Assembly (NCBI GenBank): GCA_937900515.1
Contig: CALCCU010000112.1
Coordinates: 1-64,000, forward strand
Length of the DNA: 64,000 nt
DNA from: an uncultured Gammaproteobacteria bacterium
GTDB lineage: Bacteria; Pseudomonadota; Gammaproteobacteria; Nitrosococcales; Methylophagaceae
Direction of reading: 5' to 3'
The translations under genes were made by a program, and so were the position numbers. The notes under the pieces were generated by a model. It had not been told where the DNA came from, searched no databases, and was given only the letters and a program-made list of their open reading frames with translations. Below, piece by piece: positions 29,977-43,786 of this stretch (positions within the stretch are counted from its first letter, which is position 1; each line of letters starts with the position of its first letter).

Positions 29977-30471
29977 TTATTGAATTGCAGATAAACGACG
30001 CAGTAAGCTTTGCACTAGCTGTTCATTGAGCTCTAAGCGCAGTTGACTTTCCTGCTGATCAGATGCCAACACTTGGTTCTGGTCAAATTGATAATCACGC
30101 ACGGCCTCTAGTTTTTCAGACTCAATAACAACCTGATTAGCACTATCTGTTAACTTATAAACCAATGAACTATAAAGTTGATACTCACTAACCTTAGCAT
30201 CAGCACCGACTGATAATATGCGTCGCTCGAATTTATTATCTAATATTGTTAAAACCGCAGTTCCAGACTGATATTCTTTAACAACATTTACATCGTTATA
30301 AGATAAGCCTCTTTTTAATGACAACCCCAAATCACGTTGAAGATTGATCCCTTGGATATACATCGTTTTAAGGTTCTCAGCTAGATCAGCTGTTCCACGT
30401 AAATGAAATCCACAACCAGCTATAAGAACTAATAAAGCCCCTACTAATAAATTTGATGAACGACGTAACAT
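29977..30471 (-). CDS. lptE: LPS-assembly lipoprotein LptE
   Basis: Outer-membrane lipoprotein that plugs the LptD translocon for lipopolysaccharide insertion. The 164 residues start with a lipoprotein signal peptide ending in the lipobox LIAGC (Cys20), then GFHLRGTADLAENLKTMYIQG, the diagnostic LptE (RlpB) opening. The position between leuS and holA is the canonical one. Confidence 0.94.
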   Translation of the reverse strand: MLRRSSNLLVGALLVLIAGCGFHLRGTADLAENLKTMYIQGINLQRDLGLSLKRGLSYNDVNVVKEYQSGTAVLTILDNKFERRILSVGADAKVSEYQLYSSLVYKLTDSANQVVIESEKLEAVRDYQFDQNQVLASDQQESQLRLELNEQLVQSLLRRLSAIQ

Positions 30472-30483
30472 AACTAAAGCCCC

Positions 30484-33206
<2,723 letters not shown>

Positions 33207-34856
33207 CTAGTCAATTGAAAACACCATTATTGAGCCTCCTCGGCTGGTATTAATCTGTGCGTTGCCACCAGCAGCCACTCCTATGTGTAAATGACCATCA
33301 ATTTCAAATGCCATCGGCGCAGCATTAACACCTGCACCTGTTTGAAATTGCCATAGTTTTTCACCTGTTGTTGCATCTAAGGCAATAAAGTAACCATCAT
33401 CACCTCCTGTAAATACAATGCCTCCTGCAGTCGTTAAAGTGCCTCCAATCATGGGTTGTTTAGTCACATACTGCCAAGCAATTTTACCCGTATCGATATT
33501 TACAGCTGAAATATTGCCTGACTGAATAGCATTAGGAATACCTTTAAAAGCCCCTCCTAACCATAATCGACCTTTACGCCAAGGTACACTTCGTACTTCA
33601 TAATGCATTGGCTGATGCAAATTTGAATAGTAAACAAGTCGAGTCTCTTTATTTACAGAACCTGGAGACCAGTTGACGCCACCATTAGCGCCTGGCAACA
33701 TCGGCGTGCCAAGGCCTTTTGTTGGTAACGCAAATAAATTATCTTGCTCAATCATTGGTTCTGAGCGGCGAATTAACTCGCCTGTTTGTCGATCATGCAC
33801 ATACGTCCAGCCGGTTTTCCCACCATGAATAACCACATCAACCAATTTACCATCATCTGTCTTCGCTTGGCTCAGAATTGGTGGTGATGCACTATCGAGA
33901 TCCCAGAGATCGTGTGGGAGGTACTGGTAACCCCATACTAACTTACCAGTTTTCAGGTCTAGTGCTACTAAAGAGTTTGTCCAGCGGTTATCACCAGGCC
34001 GAACCGAACCATCCATATCTGGAGCTGGATTCCCTATTGTTGCAAACAATAGCCCTGTCTTTGTATCAATAGATTTTGTTGTCCATGCAGAACCACCACC
34101 CGTTTTCCATGCATCAGGATATTCACCGGCTTTTATTTGTGCTTTTTCAGCCGCAATATCTCGGTTCAAAGAATTAATACCATCCGCTTTCGTCTGAAAC
34201 GTCCCATACCAACCATACGTTCCGTCGGGTTGTTTTTCACCGGGTTCGGGAATGGTGTACCAACGCCAAATCAATTGTCCAGTCTTACTATTATGTGCGG
34301 AAATAAAGCCTCTAATTCCATACTCAGCGCCCGCGATACCTGAAATAACCATGCCATCATAAACAATAGGTGCTTCTGTTCCTGAATAGCCATATTCAGA
34401 ATTAGATAATTGTGTTTGCCAGGCGAGTAAACCTGTTTTTTTATCAATGGCAACTAGCTGAGCATCAAGGGTTGTCATAAACACATATTCATCATCCAAT
34501 GCCAGACCTCGATTATTAGGACCACAACAAAAATTGGTTAGGTCAAGTACATGCTTATAACGCCAAATCGATTGTCCTGTCTGTTTATTTATTGCATAGA
34601 TGTAGTTATAAGGAGTTGTAATATACATAACGTCACCTTCAACCAGTGGCGTATTTTCAAACGAACCAACAATCCCTGTTTGGAAAATCCATTTCAAGCG
34701 TAATTTATCAATATTTTTTATATTAACTTCTTTATTATTAACATAGCGGGTTTGAGCTAAATCCCCCCCATAATGCAACCAGTCACCTTCATCAGCCTGT
34801 GCTAATGAAACGGATGAAAAGAAAAGAATTAACGATCGAAGAAAAACACTTAACAT
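33207..34856 (-). CDS. PQQ-dependent alcohol dehydrogenase, lanthanide-type motif
   Basis: Periplasmic quinoprotein of 549 residues, signal peptide about 1-21 (ending AQA), with eight-bladed propeller repeats (DTGKIAWQY, DATTGEKLWQF). Expected active-site residues are present: adjacent cysteines 110-111 (FCCGPNNRG), metal-binding Glu178 (GAEYGIRG), Trp258 below PQQ (GGGSAW), Asn276 (GNPAP), and Asp319 with a second Asp two residues later (HDLWDLD). That Asp-X-Asp marks lanthanide-dependent enzymes. No CXXCH haem motif exists, so it needs a separate cytochrome. The ATG at 34856 lies inside the upstream c-di-GMP gene, whose stop is at 34850. Substrate unknown; no xoxGJ or pqq genes nearby. Confidence 0.88.
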   Translation of the reverse strand: MLSVFLRSLILFFSSVSLAQADEGDWLHYGGDLAQTRYVNNKEVNIKNIDKLRLKWIFQTGIVGSFENTPLVEGDVMYITTPYNYIYAINKQTGQSIWRYKHVLDLTNFCCGPNNRGLALDDEYVFMTTLDAQLVAIDKKTGLLAWQTQLSNSEYGYSGTEAPIVYDGMVISGIAGAEYGIRGFISAHNSKTGQLIWRWYTIPEPGEKQPDGTYGWYGTFQTKADGINSLNRDIAAEKAQIKAGEYPDAWKTGGGSAWTTKSIDTKTGLLFATIGNPAPDMDGSVRPGDNRWTNSLVALDLKTGKLVWGYQYLPHDLWDLDSASPPILSQAKTDDGKLVDVVIHGGKTGWTYVHDRQTGELIRRSEPMIEQDNLFALPTKGLGTPMLPGANGGVNWSPGSVNKETRLVYYSNLHQPMHYEVRSVPWRKGRLWLGGAFKGIPNAIQSGNISAVNIDTGKIAWQYVTKQPMIGGTLTTAGGIVFTGGDDGYFIALDATTGEKLWQFQTGAGVNAAPMAFEIDGHLHIGVAAGGNAQINTSRGGSIMVFSID

Positions 34857-37333
34857 TTTTTCCACTCTTGATTAATGATAAAACGCTGTTCAAATTGGTC
34901 AGCTGGGATAGGTGGGCTGTATAAGTAACCTTGAAGATAATCACAGCTATATTCTGTAAGAAAATCACTTTGTTGTGGGGTTTCAACGCCTTCTGCCACT
35001 ACTTTCAGGCCAAGATTATGCCCCATTAAAATCATAGTCTCTATTAATGAAGTGTCCTGACTTTGAGATTGAACATCCATTACAAATGAACGATCAATTT
35101 TCAGCACATCAAAGGGAAATTTTCGTAAATAGCTTAGTGACGAATAACCCGTACCAAAATCATCTAAAGAAATATTGATACCAAACTGTCGATACTCCTT
35201 AAGTAATTTCAATACATTTTGATTAATACCCATCAACACTGATTCAGTAATCTCAATGGTAATTTGCTGGGGATCAACGTCGAATGCTTTTATTTTGTTC
35301 ACTAAACCATCAGCACACTCATCAGAGTTAAACTGCTTAGCTGATTTATTAATGGCAACATGTAAATGATGACCTAATGCATTCCAACTACGAATTTGAT
35401 TGAGCGCCTGATTAATTACCCAATTTCCTATACTCTGAATCAATCCAGTATCTTCCGCTAAGCCGATAAACTCTCCAGGAGGAATAATGCCTCTGGTAGG
35501 GTGATTCCATCTGATAAGTGCTTCAGCGCCATGTAGCTTATTACTTTTTATATCAATGACGGGTTGATAATAAAGTTCAAACTGTTGAGAATCAATGGCT
35601 TGCCGTAGTTCATTAAGCAATACTAAGCGTGATTCAGCCTGTTGTTGCATTGAGTGAGTATAAAAAGAAAATTGATTTCGACCCGCCTCTTTTGCAGCAT
35701 ACATTGCATTGTCAGCATTACGATATAAGGTTTCGATATCATCACCATCCATTGGGTAGGTGGCTATTCCTAAACTCGCAGTAATAGATACTTCTTGTTG
35801 ATCTAGTAAATAGGGCTCTGCGACGGCTTCTAAAATCTTGACCGCAATCATTTCTGCATCAAGTCCCTGCTCAAGATCAGCTAAAACGATAGTAAACTCA
35901 TCGCCACCCAGCCTTGATATAGAGTCACTGTCTCTTAATTCTCGCTTCAATCGAGTAGCCACTTCTTTTAGTAGCATATCTCCAGCACGATGGCCCAAAG
36001 TATCATTGACCCATTTAAAACGGTCTAAATCTAAAAAGAATAATGCAACATTGCGATCTTCTCTTTGAGCAATTTTCAAAGCATTTGATAATCGATCATT
36101 GAATAAATTGCGGTTAGGTAATCCAGTTAAGGAATCATAATTAGCTTGATACTTGATTAATTTTTCATTTTCTTTATGTTGTGAAATATCACTGAAAATA
36201 GAAACATATTGCTCTACCTGACCATTATTATCTTTTATTGCAGTGATTGATAACCATTCAGCATAGAGTTCTCCCCGTTTATTCCGATTCCATATTTCTC
36301 CAGACCAAATACCATTAATATCTAGCTCCATGTGCATTGTTTTATAAAACAATGCATCATGCTTTCCCGAATGAAGAAATGCCGGGGTTTTTCCTAATAC
36401 TTCAGACTTTTCATAGCCAGTAATGAAAGTAAAAGCAGGGTTAACTGAAATTATCTTTTCATCTTTATCAGCAACCAAGATACCTTCAACAGTAGATTCA
36501 AATACTTGCTGAGCAATAACTAGCTGTTGTTCCACCAATTTACGATCGGAAATATCTTGTGTAGTACCAAAACAACGAACTAAGGTACCATCATCATCAA
36601 ACTCTGAATCATTTCTTGCGTGTAACCACCGGATATCACCATTTTCTAATAGAATTCTATACTCAAATTCTGATTTTTTTTCTGCAAGCGTTCGGTTTTC
36701 CATTGCTTCAACTAATGGCAAATCATCAGGAAAAATACGTTGCTTATATACTTCAAGCGTTACACCTTGATGAAGAGGATAATCAGAAGGGTTAAGTCCA
36801 AACACACGATATTCTTCTTCAGACCAACGAGCATATTCATCACCAACGTGCCATTCCCAATTACCGATATGAGCAAGGCTTTGAGCCCTAGCTAAGTTTT
36901 TTTGAATAGAATAACGTTCGCGATCTGACGCTTCTTTTTCAATCTCTAGTTTCCGTCTAGATACAACCGACTCAAGGTGTAAAGGAAGTAGTTCTAGGTA
37001 GCTATTCCCATCTTTAACCAAATAATCTTTACAACCTAGATTCATTGCATTTACAGCAATACGGATATCATCTTGCCCTGAAACCATAATAGTTGGTGTA
37101 ACAATTTCGAGCTCAACCAGTTTTTCTAACAACTGAATACCGCTCATACCAGGCAAATTGTAATCAACAATGACAGCTGAAAACTCTTCATTTAAGATCA
37201 GCTCTAGACCTTGTTCACCAGTAGCAACATGCTCAACCTCATACCCTGAACGTTTAAGGCGCCGTTTGACTAATGCTGCCAGAGATTCTTCGTCTTCGAT
37301 GTATAAAATAATAGGGGGAGAGCTAGCATCCAT
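34850..37333 (-). CDS. Response regulator with REC-PAS-PAS-GGDEF-EAL domains
   Basis: Probable phosphorylation-controlled cyclic-di-GMP enzyme of 827 residues. Domains in order: receiver with acceptor Asp57 (VIVDYNLPGMSG), first PAS (about 150-265), second PAS (about 275-395), GGDEF with intact SRLGGDEF, and EAL with intact EALIRW and DDFGTGYSSLSYL. Both catalytic signatures are complete, so synthesis and hydrolysis are both possible. No transmembrane segment is seen. It begins 5 bp after the single-domain receiver gene, with the histidine kinase before that. Its last codons overlap the start of the PQQ dehydrogenase gene, implying one transcript. Confidence 0.92.
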   Translation of the reverse strand: MDASSPPIILYIEDEESLAALVKRRLKRSGYEVEHVATGEQGLELILNEEFSAVIVDYNLPGMSGIQLLEKLVELEIVTPTIMVSGQDDIRIAVNAMNLGCKDYLVKDGNSYLELLPLHLESVVSRRKLEIEKEASDRERYSIQKNLARAQSLAHIGNWEWHVGDEYARWSEEEYRVFGLNPSDYPLHQGVTLEVYKQRIFPDDLPLVEAMENRTLAEKKSEFEYRILLENGDIRWLHARNDSEFDDDGTLVRCFGTTQDISDRKLVEQQLVIAQQVFESTVEGILVADKDEKIISVNPAFTFITGYEKSEVLGKTPAFLHSGKHDALFYKTMHMELDINGIWSGEIWNRNKRGELYAEWLSITAIKDNNGQVEQYVSIFSDISQHKENEKLIKYQANYDSLTGLPNRNLFNDRLSNALKIAQREDRNVALFFLDLDRFKWVNDTLGHRAGDMLLKEVATRLKRELRDSDSISRLGGDEFTIVLADLEQGLDAEMIAVKILEAVAEPYLLDQQEVSITASLGIATYPMDGDDIETLYRNADNAMYAAKEAGRNQFSFYTHSMQQQAESRLVLLNELRQAIDSQQFELYYQPVIDIKSNKLHGAEALIRWNHPTRGIIPPGEFIGLAEDTGLIQSIGNWVINQALNQIRSWNALGHHLHVAINKSAKQFNSDECADGLVNKIKAFDVDPQQITIEITESVLMGINQNVLKLLKEYRQFGINISLDDFGTGYSSLSYLRKFPFDVLKIDRSFVMDVQSQSQDTSLIETMILMGHNLGLKVVAEGVETPQQSDFLTEYSCDYLQGYLYSPPIPADQFEQRFIINQEWKKC

Positions 37334-37338
37334 TGCTT

Positions 37339-37767
37339 TTATTGTTCCATTGGTGAAGAAAGGATATTAATGAACAATCCAAGTTCTCTTATCTTTTCTT
37401 TAAACTCATTATGAATAACAGGTTTTGTAATATAGGCATTACAGCCTAACTTGTAACATAACTTCACTTCATTCGGATCATCAGTTGTTGTAAGCATTAC
37501 CACTGGGACATGCTTAGTATCCTGATTGGACTTTATTTGTTCTAACACCTCAATCCCATTTTTTACTGGCATATTAATATCCAATAAAATAAAAGGTACT
37601 TCTGGTACCAAATTTTCCAAACGATTATTATCTAGCCAATCTAATGCTTCTTGACCATTTTCTAATTTGATAATAGTACGGTTATACCCCACTCGGCGCA
37701 GGTTACGCTCCACTAATGTTGAATGTGCCGCATCATCATCGACTAACAACAGAGTAGAAAATTTCAT
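37339..37767 (-). CDS. Single-domain response regulator
   Basis: A stand-alone receiver of 142 residues with the acidic pocket DDD at 10-12, acceptor Asp63 (LLDINMPVKNG), Thr in MLTTTDDP and Lys in ITKPV. There is no output domain. It resembles Rcp1-type receivers that serve phytochrome-like kinases. It lies between the hybrid-less histidine kinase and the GGDEF-EAL response regulator, so it may act as a phosphate relay or sink. That role is an inference. Confidence 0.9.
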   Translation of the reverse strand: MKFSTLLLVDDDAAHSTLVERNLRRVGYNRTIIKLENGQEALDWLDNNRLENLVPEVPFILLDINMPVKNGIEVLEQIKSNQDTKHVPVVMLTTTDDPNEVKLCYKLGCNAYITKPVIHNEFKEKIRELGLFINILSSPMEQ

Positions 37768-37819
37768 CGTTTATATCACCCGCTTAATATTCAAGTAGCA
37801 TTTCTAAATTCCACACGGT

Positions 37820-39661
37820 CTATTCACCAAGGCTTGCGGCATCGATAGGCAAGCTAAATGTAAATACTGAACCTTGTCCTAATACTGATTGACATTGAAC
37901 TCGGCCACCCAAGCGACGGATAAGCGTCTGAACATAGGATAGTCCCATGCCATCACCTTGAATATTATGTGATCCAAACCGTTTAAACAAATCAAAAACA
38001 TGCGGAACATCACTTTCAGCAATCCCTTTGCCGTTATCTCGCACATAGAATTCCCAATAATCTGTATGTTTAACCGCACCGATTTCAATCGTACTTTGAC
38101 GCTCTGCTTCTAAAAATTTAGCAGCATTACCAATCAAATTACCAAATATTTGCTCCATCGCGGAGGCATCAGAAACAATGGTAGGTAACTCAGTTACCCT
38201 CACATCAACTTTATCCAATTGATAAGCAATCGCTTTTAAATTATTTTCGACAACTTTAGCAATATCGATTTGCTCAAAAGTGAGATCTCGACGCCCTATT
38301 CTCGATAGTGCTAGGATACTATTAATCAAGCCTTCCATCTTCTCCGCCGCCTTATCAATATAGGTAAGCGACTCAGGAATGATGTCATCAACAATCTGTT
38401 TAACCTGTTCTGGGAGGGCTAAATCTGCTTGTTGAATAACAGCAATATCATCTTTTACTTCTGATGAGAAACCAACAATGCTCACTAAAGGTGACCGAAG
38501 GTCATGTGAAACAATATAGGTGAAAGTTTTTAACTCTTCATTAATATCCCGTAGGTCTTGTGTTCGTTCTTTAACTTGTCGTTCTAAGGTTTCTTGATAA
38601 GTCAGGCGAATTTGTTCAGCTTCAATCCGTTCACTGATATCCCGAGCAACACCACGATATCCTGTAAATTCAGAATGGTCACCAAACATGGGAATGGCAC
38701 TAAATTCCATAGGAACTAAATCACCATTCTGACAGAGTAACATCGCTTGTAAATTAGTAAATGGTAATTTACGCTGCCCCCCCGTTAATAACTCATTAAC
38801 AATGGCTTTGGATTTATCTTCCACCAAGGAAGTTAACTCTTGATTTATGATTTCATCTCTATCGTGTCCTAAAATCTGTCGGACAATTGGGCTACTGTAG
38901 ATCAGTACACCGTTTTCATCAGTCATCCATACCCATTCATTGATTTCTTCAACTAATGAACGATAACGCTTTTCGCTATCAACAATTTTTTGAACAATAG
39001 GATTTGAAATACGTCTAAAAAGTAAACCGCCAAGAAAAATTACAAAAACCGATATCAAACCGGTAATAATAACGCCATGTATGAAAGGTGCTCTTACCTC
39101 ATCCATATCCACTTTGGCGACGATACCAAAGTTAAGCACATCTACAGGTTCATAGGCAGCTAACACCTCTACACCACGATAATCTTTACCAACCATCACC
39201 CCTGACTCGACAAATAAAGCCCGTCGCATCGCTTCAGAATTACCTGAATAGAGAGGGATTGGTTCAAGCTCATCTGGCTTTCCATGGCGATGGGCTAATA
39301 GAAAAACAATATCCTCGCCCTCTATGCCTGCGATTAGAAATTCACCTGTTTTTCCTATGCCTTCATAATTGCTATGAGCATCTCTTAATTGACTAATAGT
39401 GTCAGCAGCAGCTCTTTCTGACAAAAGTGATGTAGGACCGCGTTCTCCTACCGGCGTTTCCCAATCAATTCTATTTGTTCGACGATTATACCTAGCCATA
39501 GCTTCAATTAAACGAGCTTGACTTTGTGCTGTCGCAACTAAACTCTGGCTTCGTTCTTCAAAGGAAACCTGATATAAAATTACATTCGTTATTGCCATAA
39601 CAATAAATGCAACAGCACTCATTATTATTAATAGAAAGTAGAAACTACGCTTTTCTTGCAT
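37820..39661 (-). CDS. Cache-PAS sensor histidine kinase
   Basis: Membrane sensor kinase of 613 residues. Transmembrane helices at about 8-30 and 194-216 flank a periplasmic Cache-like domain (GKTGEFLIAGIEGEDIVFLL, then FGIVAKVDMDEVRAPF). A cytoplasmic PAS domain (about 230-345), a short coiled coil, a HisKA domain with His386 (YIVSHDLRSPLVSIVGFSSE) and an HATPase domain (NLIGNAAKFL, DNGKGI, GMGLSYVQTLI) follow. The kinase core is like phytochrome-type kinases. It heads the cluster with two receiver proteins and the PQQ dehydrogenase. The signal sensed is unknown. Confidence 0.9.
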   Translation of the reverse strand: MQEKRSFYFLLIIMSAVAFIVMAITNVILYQVSFEERSQSLVATAQSQARLIEAMARYNRRTNRIDWETPVGERGPTSLLSERAAADTISQLRDAHSNYEGIGKTGEFLIAGIEGEDIVFLLAHRHGKPDELEPIPLYSGNSEAMRRALFVESGVMVGKDYRGVEVLAAYEPVDVLNFGIVAKVDMDEVRAPFIHGVIITGLISVFVIFLGGLLFRRISNPIVQKIVDSEKRYRSLVEEINEWVWMTDENGVLIYSSPIVRQILGHDRDEIINQELTSLVEDKSKAIVNELLTGGQRKLPFTNLQAMLLCQNGDLVPMEFSAIPMFGDHSEFTGYRGVARDISERIEAEQIRLTYQETLERQVKERTQDLRDINEELKTFTYIVSHDLRSPLVSIVGFSSEVKDDIAVIQQADLALPEQVKQIVDDIIPESLTYIDKAAEKMEGLINSILALSRIGRRDLTFEQIDIAKVVENNLKAIAYQLDKVDVRVTELPTIVSDASAMEQIFGNLIGNAAKFLEAERQSTIEIGAVKHTDYWEFYVRDNGKGIAESDVPHVFDLFKRFGSHNIQGDGMGLSYVQTLIRRLGGRVQCQSVLGQGSVFTFSLPIDAASLGE

Positions 39662-39702
39662 AACTCAATCGTGACTGACTATTAAAATCAATCAACAATG
39701 TA

Positions 39703-39957
<255 letters not shown>

Positions 39958-40009
39958 TTACAGCTCCAAACTCAATAATTATTTCACGATCTTAGCGTTT
40001 ATATACGCT

Positions 40010-41056
<1,047 letters not shown>

Positions 41057-41070
<14 letters not shown>

Positions 41071-42361
41071 CGACCATCACCGTAATCATTTTATCTATGT
41101 TAATCCTACGTAAATAGGCGTCTTTAATTTGCTCAATGGTCACATCATTAATATGTGCTTTAAATACGTCAAGGTAATCCAAAGGTAAACCATAAAAGCC
41201 AATCATCGTTAAATAGCCAGCAATTTTACTATTACTATCTAGTCGAAGTGCAAACCCACCAGTAATATTTTGTTTTGCAGCAGTAAGTTCTTCCTCTGTA
41301 GCACCTTCATTCACAAAAGATCTTAATGTATCCTTCAATACTTGTAATGCCTCATCAGCCTGACTGTTTTTTGTTTGCAGACCAAGTTGAAACGGCCCCA
41401 GCTGCTGCATAGGGTGATAATAACTATAGACACTATAAGATAAGCCTCGTTTTTCACGAATTTCATTATTCAAGCGAGATACCAAACCACTTCCACCTAA
41501 AATATGATTGCCAACGTAAAGTGGATAATAATCAGCATCGCCTCGGCTCATTCCTAACTGCCCCATTAGAATATGAGTTTGTGTAGTAGGATGATCGATC
41601 TTTTTAGTTACAGCCTTTAATATTGGCTGAACCTCTTCCAATGGTTTTGCTCGTTGCCCTTCTGGCAATTCCGATACTAACTGTTCAGCAATACCCATCG
41701 CCTGTTGTTTATTAACAGCTCCAACAAGAACAATAACTGCATTTTTAGAAACATAATATTGGCGATAAAACGCTTTTAGTGATTTCAACGTTAATTGTTT
41801 TACCGATTCCTCATCACCCGATGACATAGATGCATAAGGGTGGTTCCCATACAATTCACTATAAAACACCCGTGATGCAATCGCGGCAGAAGATTGTTTT
41901 TCTGCCTGAAAACCAATCAGAATTTGTTTTTTAATTCGTTCGAATGCACCCTGAGGAAAGTCAGGCCGTACTAATACTGATTTAAACATCGTTAAAGCTG
42001 CTTTTAGTTCATCTTCATCAGTGAGACTGCGAAGACTCAACAGAGCCATATCACGTTGAGATGAGCTCGAAAACCGGGCGCCTACATCTTCGAATTTTGC
42101 AGCTATTTGATCTGCATTTAGGCCTATGGCACCTTCATTTAATATCGCATTCGTCATTAACGCGCTACCCAAATCTTCTCCATCACGAGCTGAGCCAGCA
42201 TCAAATACAATACTTATATCTAACATCGGTAGCTCAGGTGCCGCTGTAAAATAAACACGTGTGCCATTCGCCGTCAGCCAATGTTCAATTTTAGGATTTG
42301 CATGAATATTTAAGGTCATCAAACAACCTATAATTGCTATTAAACTTCTAGAGAGCATCAT
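41057..42361 (-). CDS. M16-family peptidase-like protein, inactive partner
   Basis: Secreted M16 (pitrilysin-like) protein of 434 residues with a signal peptide (about 1-20, ending NIHA). The region where the zinc motif HXXEH should be reads DAGSARDGEDLGSALMTNAI, so the metal ligands are missing. The glycine-rich and C-terminal domains, including RINNEIREKRGLSYSVYSY-like sequence (here RLNNEIREKRGLSYSV), are kept. This is the usual non-catalytic half of a two-gene M16 pair. The ATG at 42361 has AAGGAG 5 bases upstream and overlaps the end of the catalytic partner gene; a second ATG follows directly. Confidence 0.9.
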
Positions 42362-43718
42362 TAGCTCCTTCTGAGTTAATAGCCTGCTCAAGGTGAAGCG
42401 ATTCGGGTATCAATTCCGCTACCGTCAATGTTCGATCAATAAAGTATTTATTTACCACTTCTTTTATCTGCTCAGCGGTTACCGATTGAATATTAGCTAG
42501 GTACTCATCACTCAACCGCCAATCTAGCCCTACTGTCTCCAACATACCGATCTGCATAGCTTGATAAAACACACTGTCTCGTTCATAAACCGCGCTAGCT
42601 ACGACTTGAGCTTTAATACGCTTCAACTCCTCTTCTGAAACCAACTCTGTTTTTAATAGATCGATCTGAGATATCACAGCGTGTTGTAGTTCATTGATAG
42701 TTACCCCTTGTGCCGGCGTAGCTGAAATGGTGAAGACATCCGCTAAACGCGAAAAAGGACCGTAGCCCACACCAATCACAGAGGCAATTTGACTACCTCT
42801 TACTAAATCACGAGAAAAACGAGCGCTATTTCCACCATCTAAAATACCAGCCAGCACATCTAAGGTATACGGTTCCCATGCTGCTTGCTCGGCAACCGTT
42901 TTAATCACAGGCACTTTCCAGCCCATTAGCAAATAAGGTAGTTCTGCAGGCGCATGAACCTCAATGCTTCGTTTCCCTTTCTGAGAAACTTCAATTTGAG
43001 GTTTTAACTGCGCCGTTTCTTCTGCTTTTAAAAACCCAAAATACTGTTTAGCTAAACTGTAAACATCCTTAGCTATAACATCTCCAACCACCACAACTGT
43101 TGCATTGTTAGGTGCATACCATTTTTGGTACCACTGACGGAGATCATTGCCTTGATAGTGGTTAATATCGCTCATCCAACCAATAATAGGATGATGATAA
43201 GGACTGTTTAAAAATGCGGTAGCATTAAATGCTTCTCGTAATAAAGCGCGAGGATTATCATCGGTTCGCATTCGTCTCTCTTCAGCAACAACCAGCTGCT
43301 CTTTAATTAGTTCAGCATCATTAATGACTAATTTGCGCATTCGTTCTGCTTCAAGCCGAAAACTAACCTCTAGGCGTTCTTTCTCTAAAGTCTGAAAATA
43401 AGCGGTGTAATCTCTCCCCGTAAAGGCATTTTCTCGTCCGCCATTAGCAGCAATAATTTGTGAAAATTCATTAGGAGCCAAGTTTTCAGTACCTTTGAAC
43501 ATCATATGTTCCAGCATATGTGATACACCAGTAATTCCATTATGTTCATAGCTTGAGCCTACTTTATACCAAACCTGAGAAACGACAACTGGAGCGCGAT
43601 GATCTTCTTTCACGATCAATTTGAGTCCATTATCTAAGCGATACTCGCTCACATTTGCTATGGCAATGCTTGGTAACAATAATGCTAAGCTGATTATTTG
43701 TTTAAATTTAGCAACCAT
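42348..43718 (-). CDS. M16-family zinc peptidase, catalytic partner
   Basis: Periplasmic or envelope zinc metallopeptidase of 456 residues with a signal peptide (about 1-21, ending AIA). It carries the inverted zinc motif HMLEH (GVSHMLEHMMFKGTENL) and the downstream Glu in ERRMRTDDNPRALLREAF. The pair of adjacent M16 genes, one active and one lacking the motif, is common in gammaproteobacteria and lies divergent to ftsY as here. The substrate is unknown. Confidence 0.92.
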   Translation of the reverse strand: MVAKFKQIISLALLLPSIAIANVSEYRLDNGLKLIVKEDHRAPVVVSQVWYKVGSSYEHNGITGVSHMLEHMMFKGTENLAPNEFSQIIAANGGRENAFTGRDYTAYFQTLEKERLEVSFRLEAERMRKLVINDAELIKEQLVVAEERRMRTDDNPRALLREAFNATAFLNSPYHHPIIGWMSDINHYQGNDLRQWYQKWYAPNNATVVVVGDVIAKDVYSLAKQYFGFLKAEETAQLKPQIEVSQKGKRSIEVHAPAELPYLLMGWKVPVIKTVAEQAAWEPYTLDVLAGILDGGNSARFSRDLVRGSQIASVIGVGYGPFSRLADVFTISATPAQGVTINELQHAVISQIDLLKTELVSEEELKRIKAQVVASAVYERDSVFYQAMQIGMLETVGLDWRLSDEYLANIQSVTAEQIKEVVNKYFIDRTLTVAELIPESLHLEQAINSEGANDAL

Positions 43719-43786
43719 TTGTCTCTCTTTTTCAATGACATGATAAAATCTAGCGTTGAACTTAAATAAACCGACTTACAATAATT

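Noticed and set aside
33207-34856. Naming the quinoprotein as methanol dehydrogenase MxaF or XoxF.
   Set aside because: No mxaI, xoxG, xoxJ or pqq genes adjoin it and the substrate cannot be read from sequence; only the general family and the Asp-X-Asp motif are supported.
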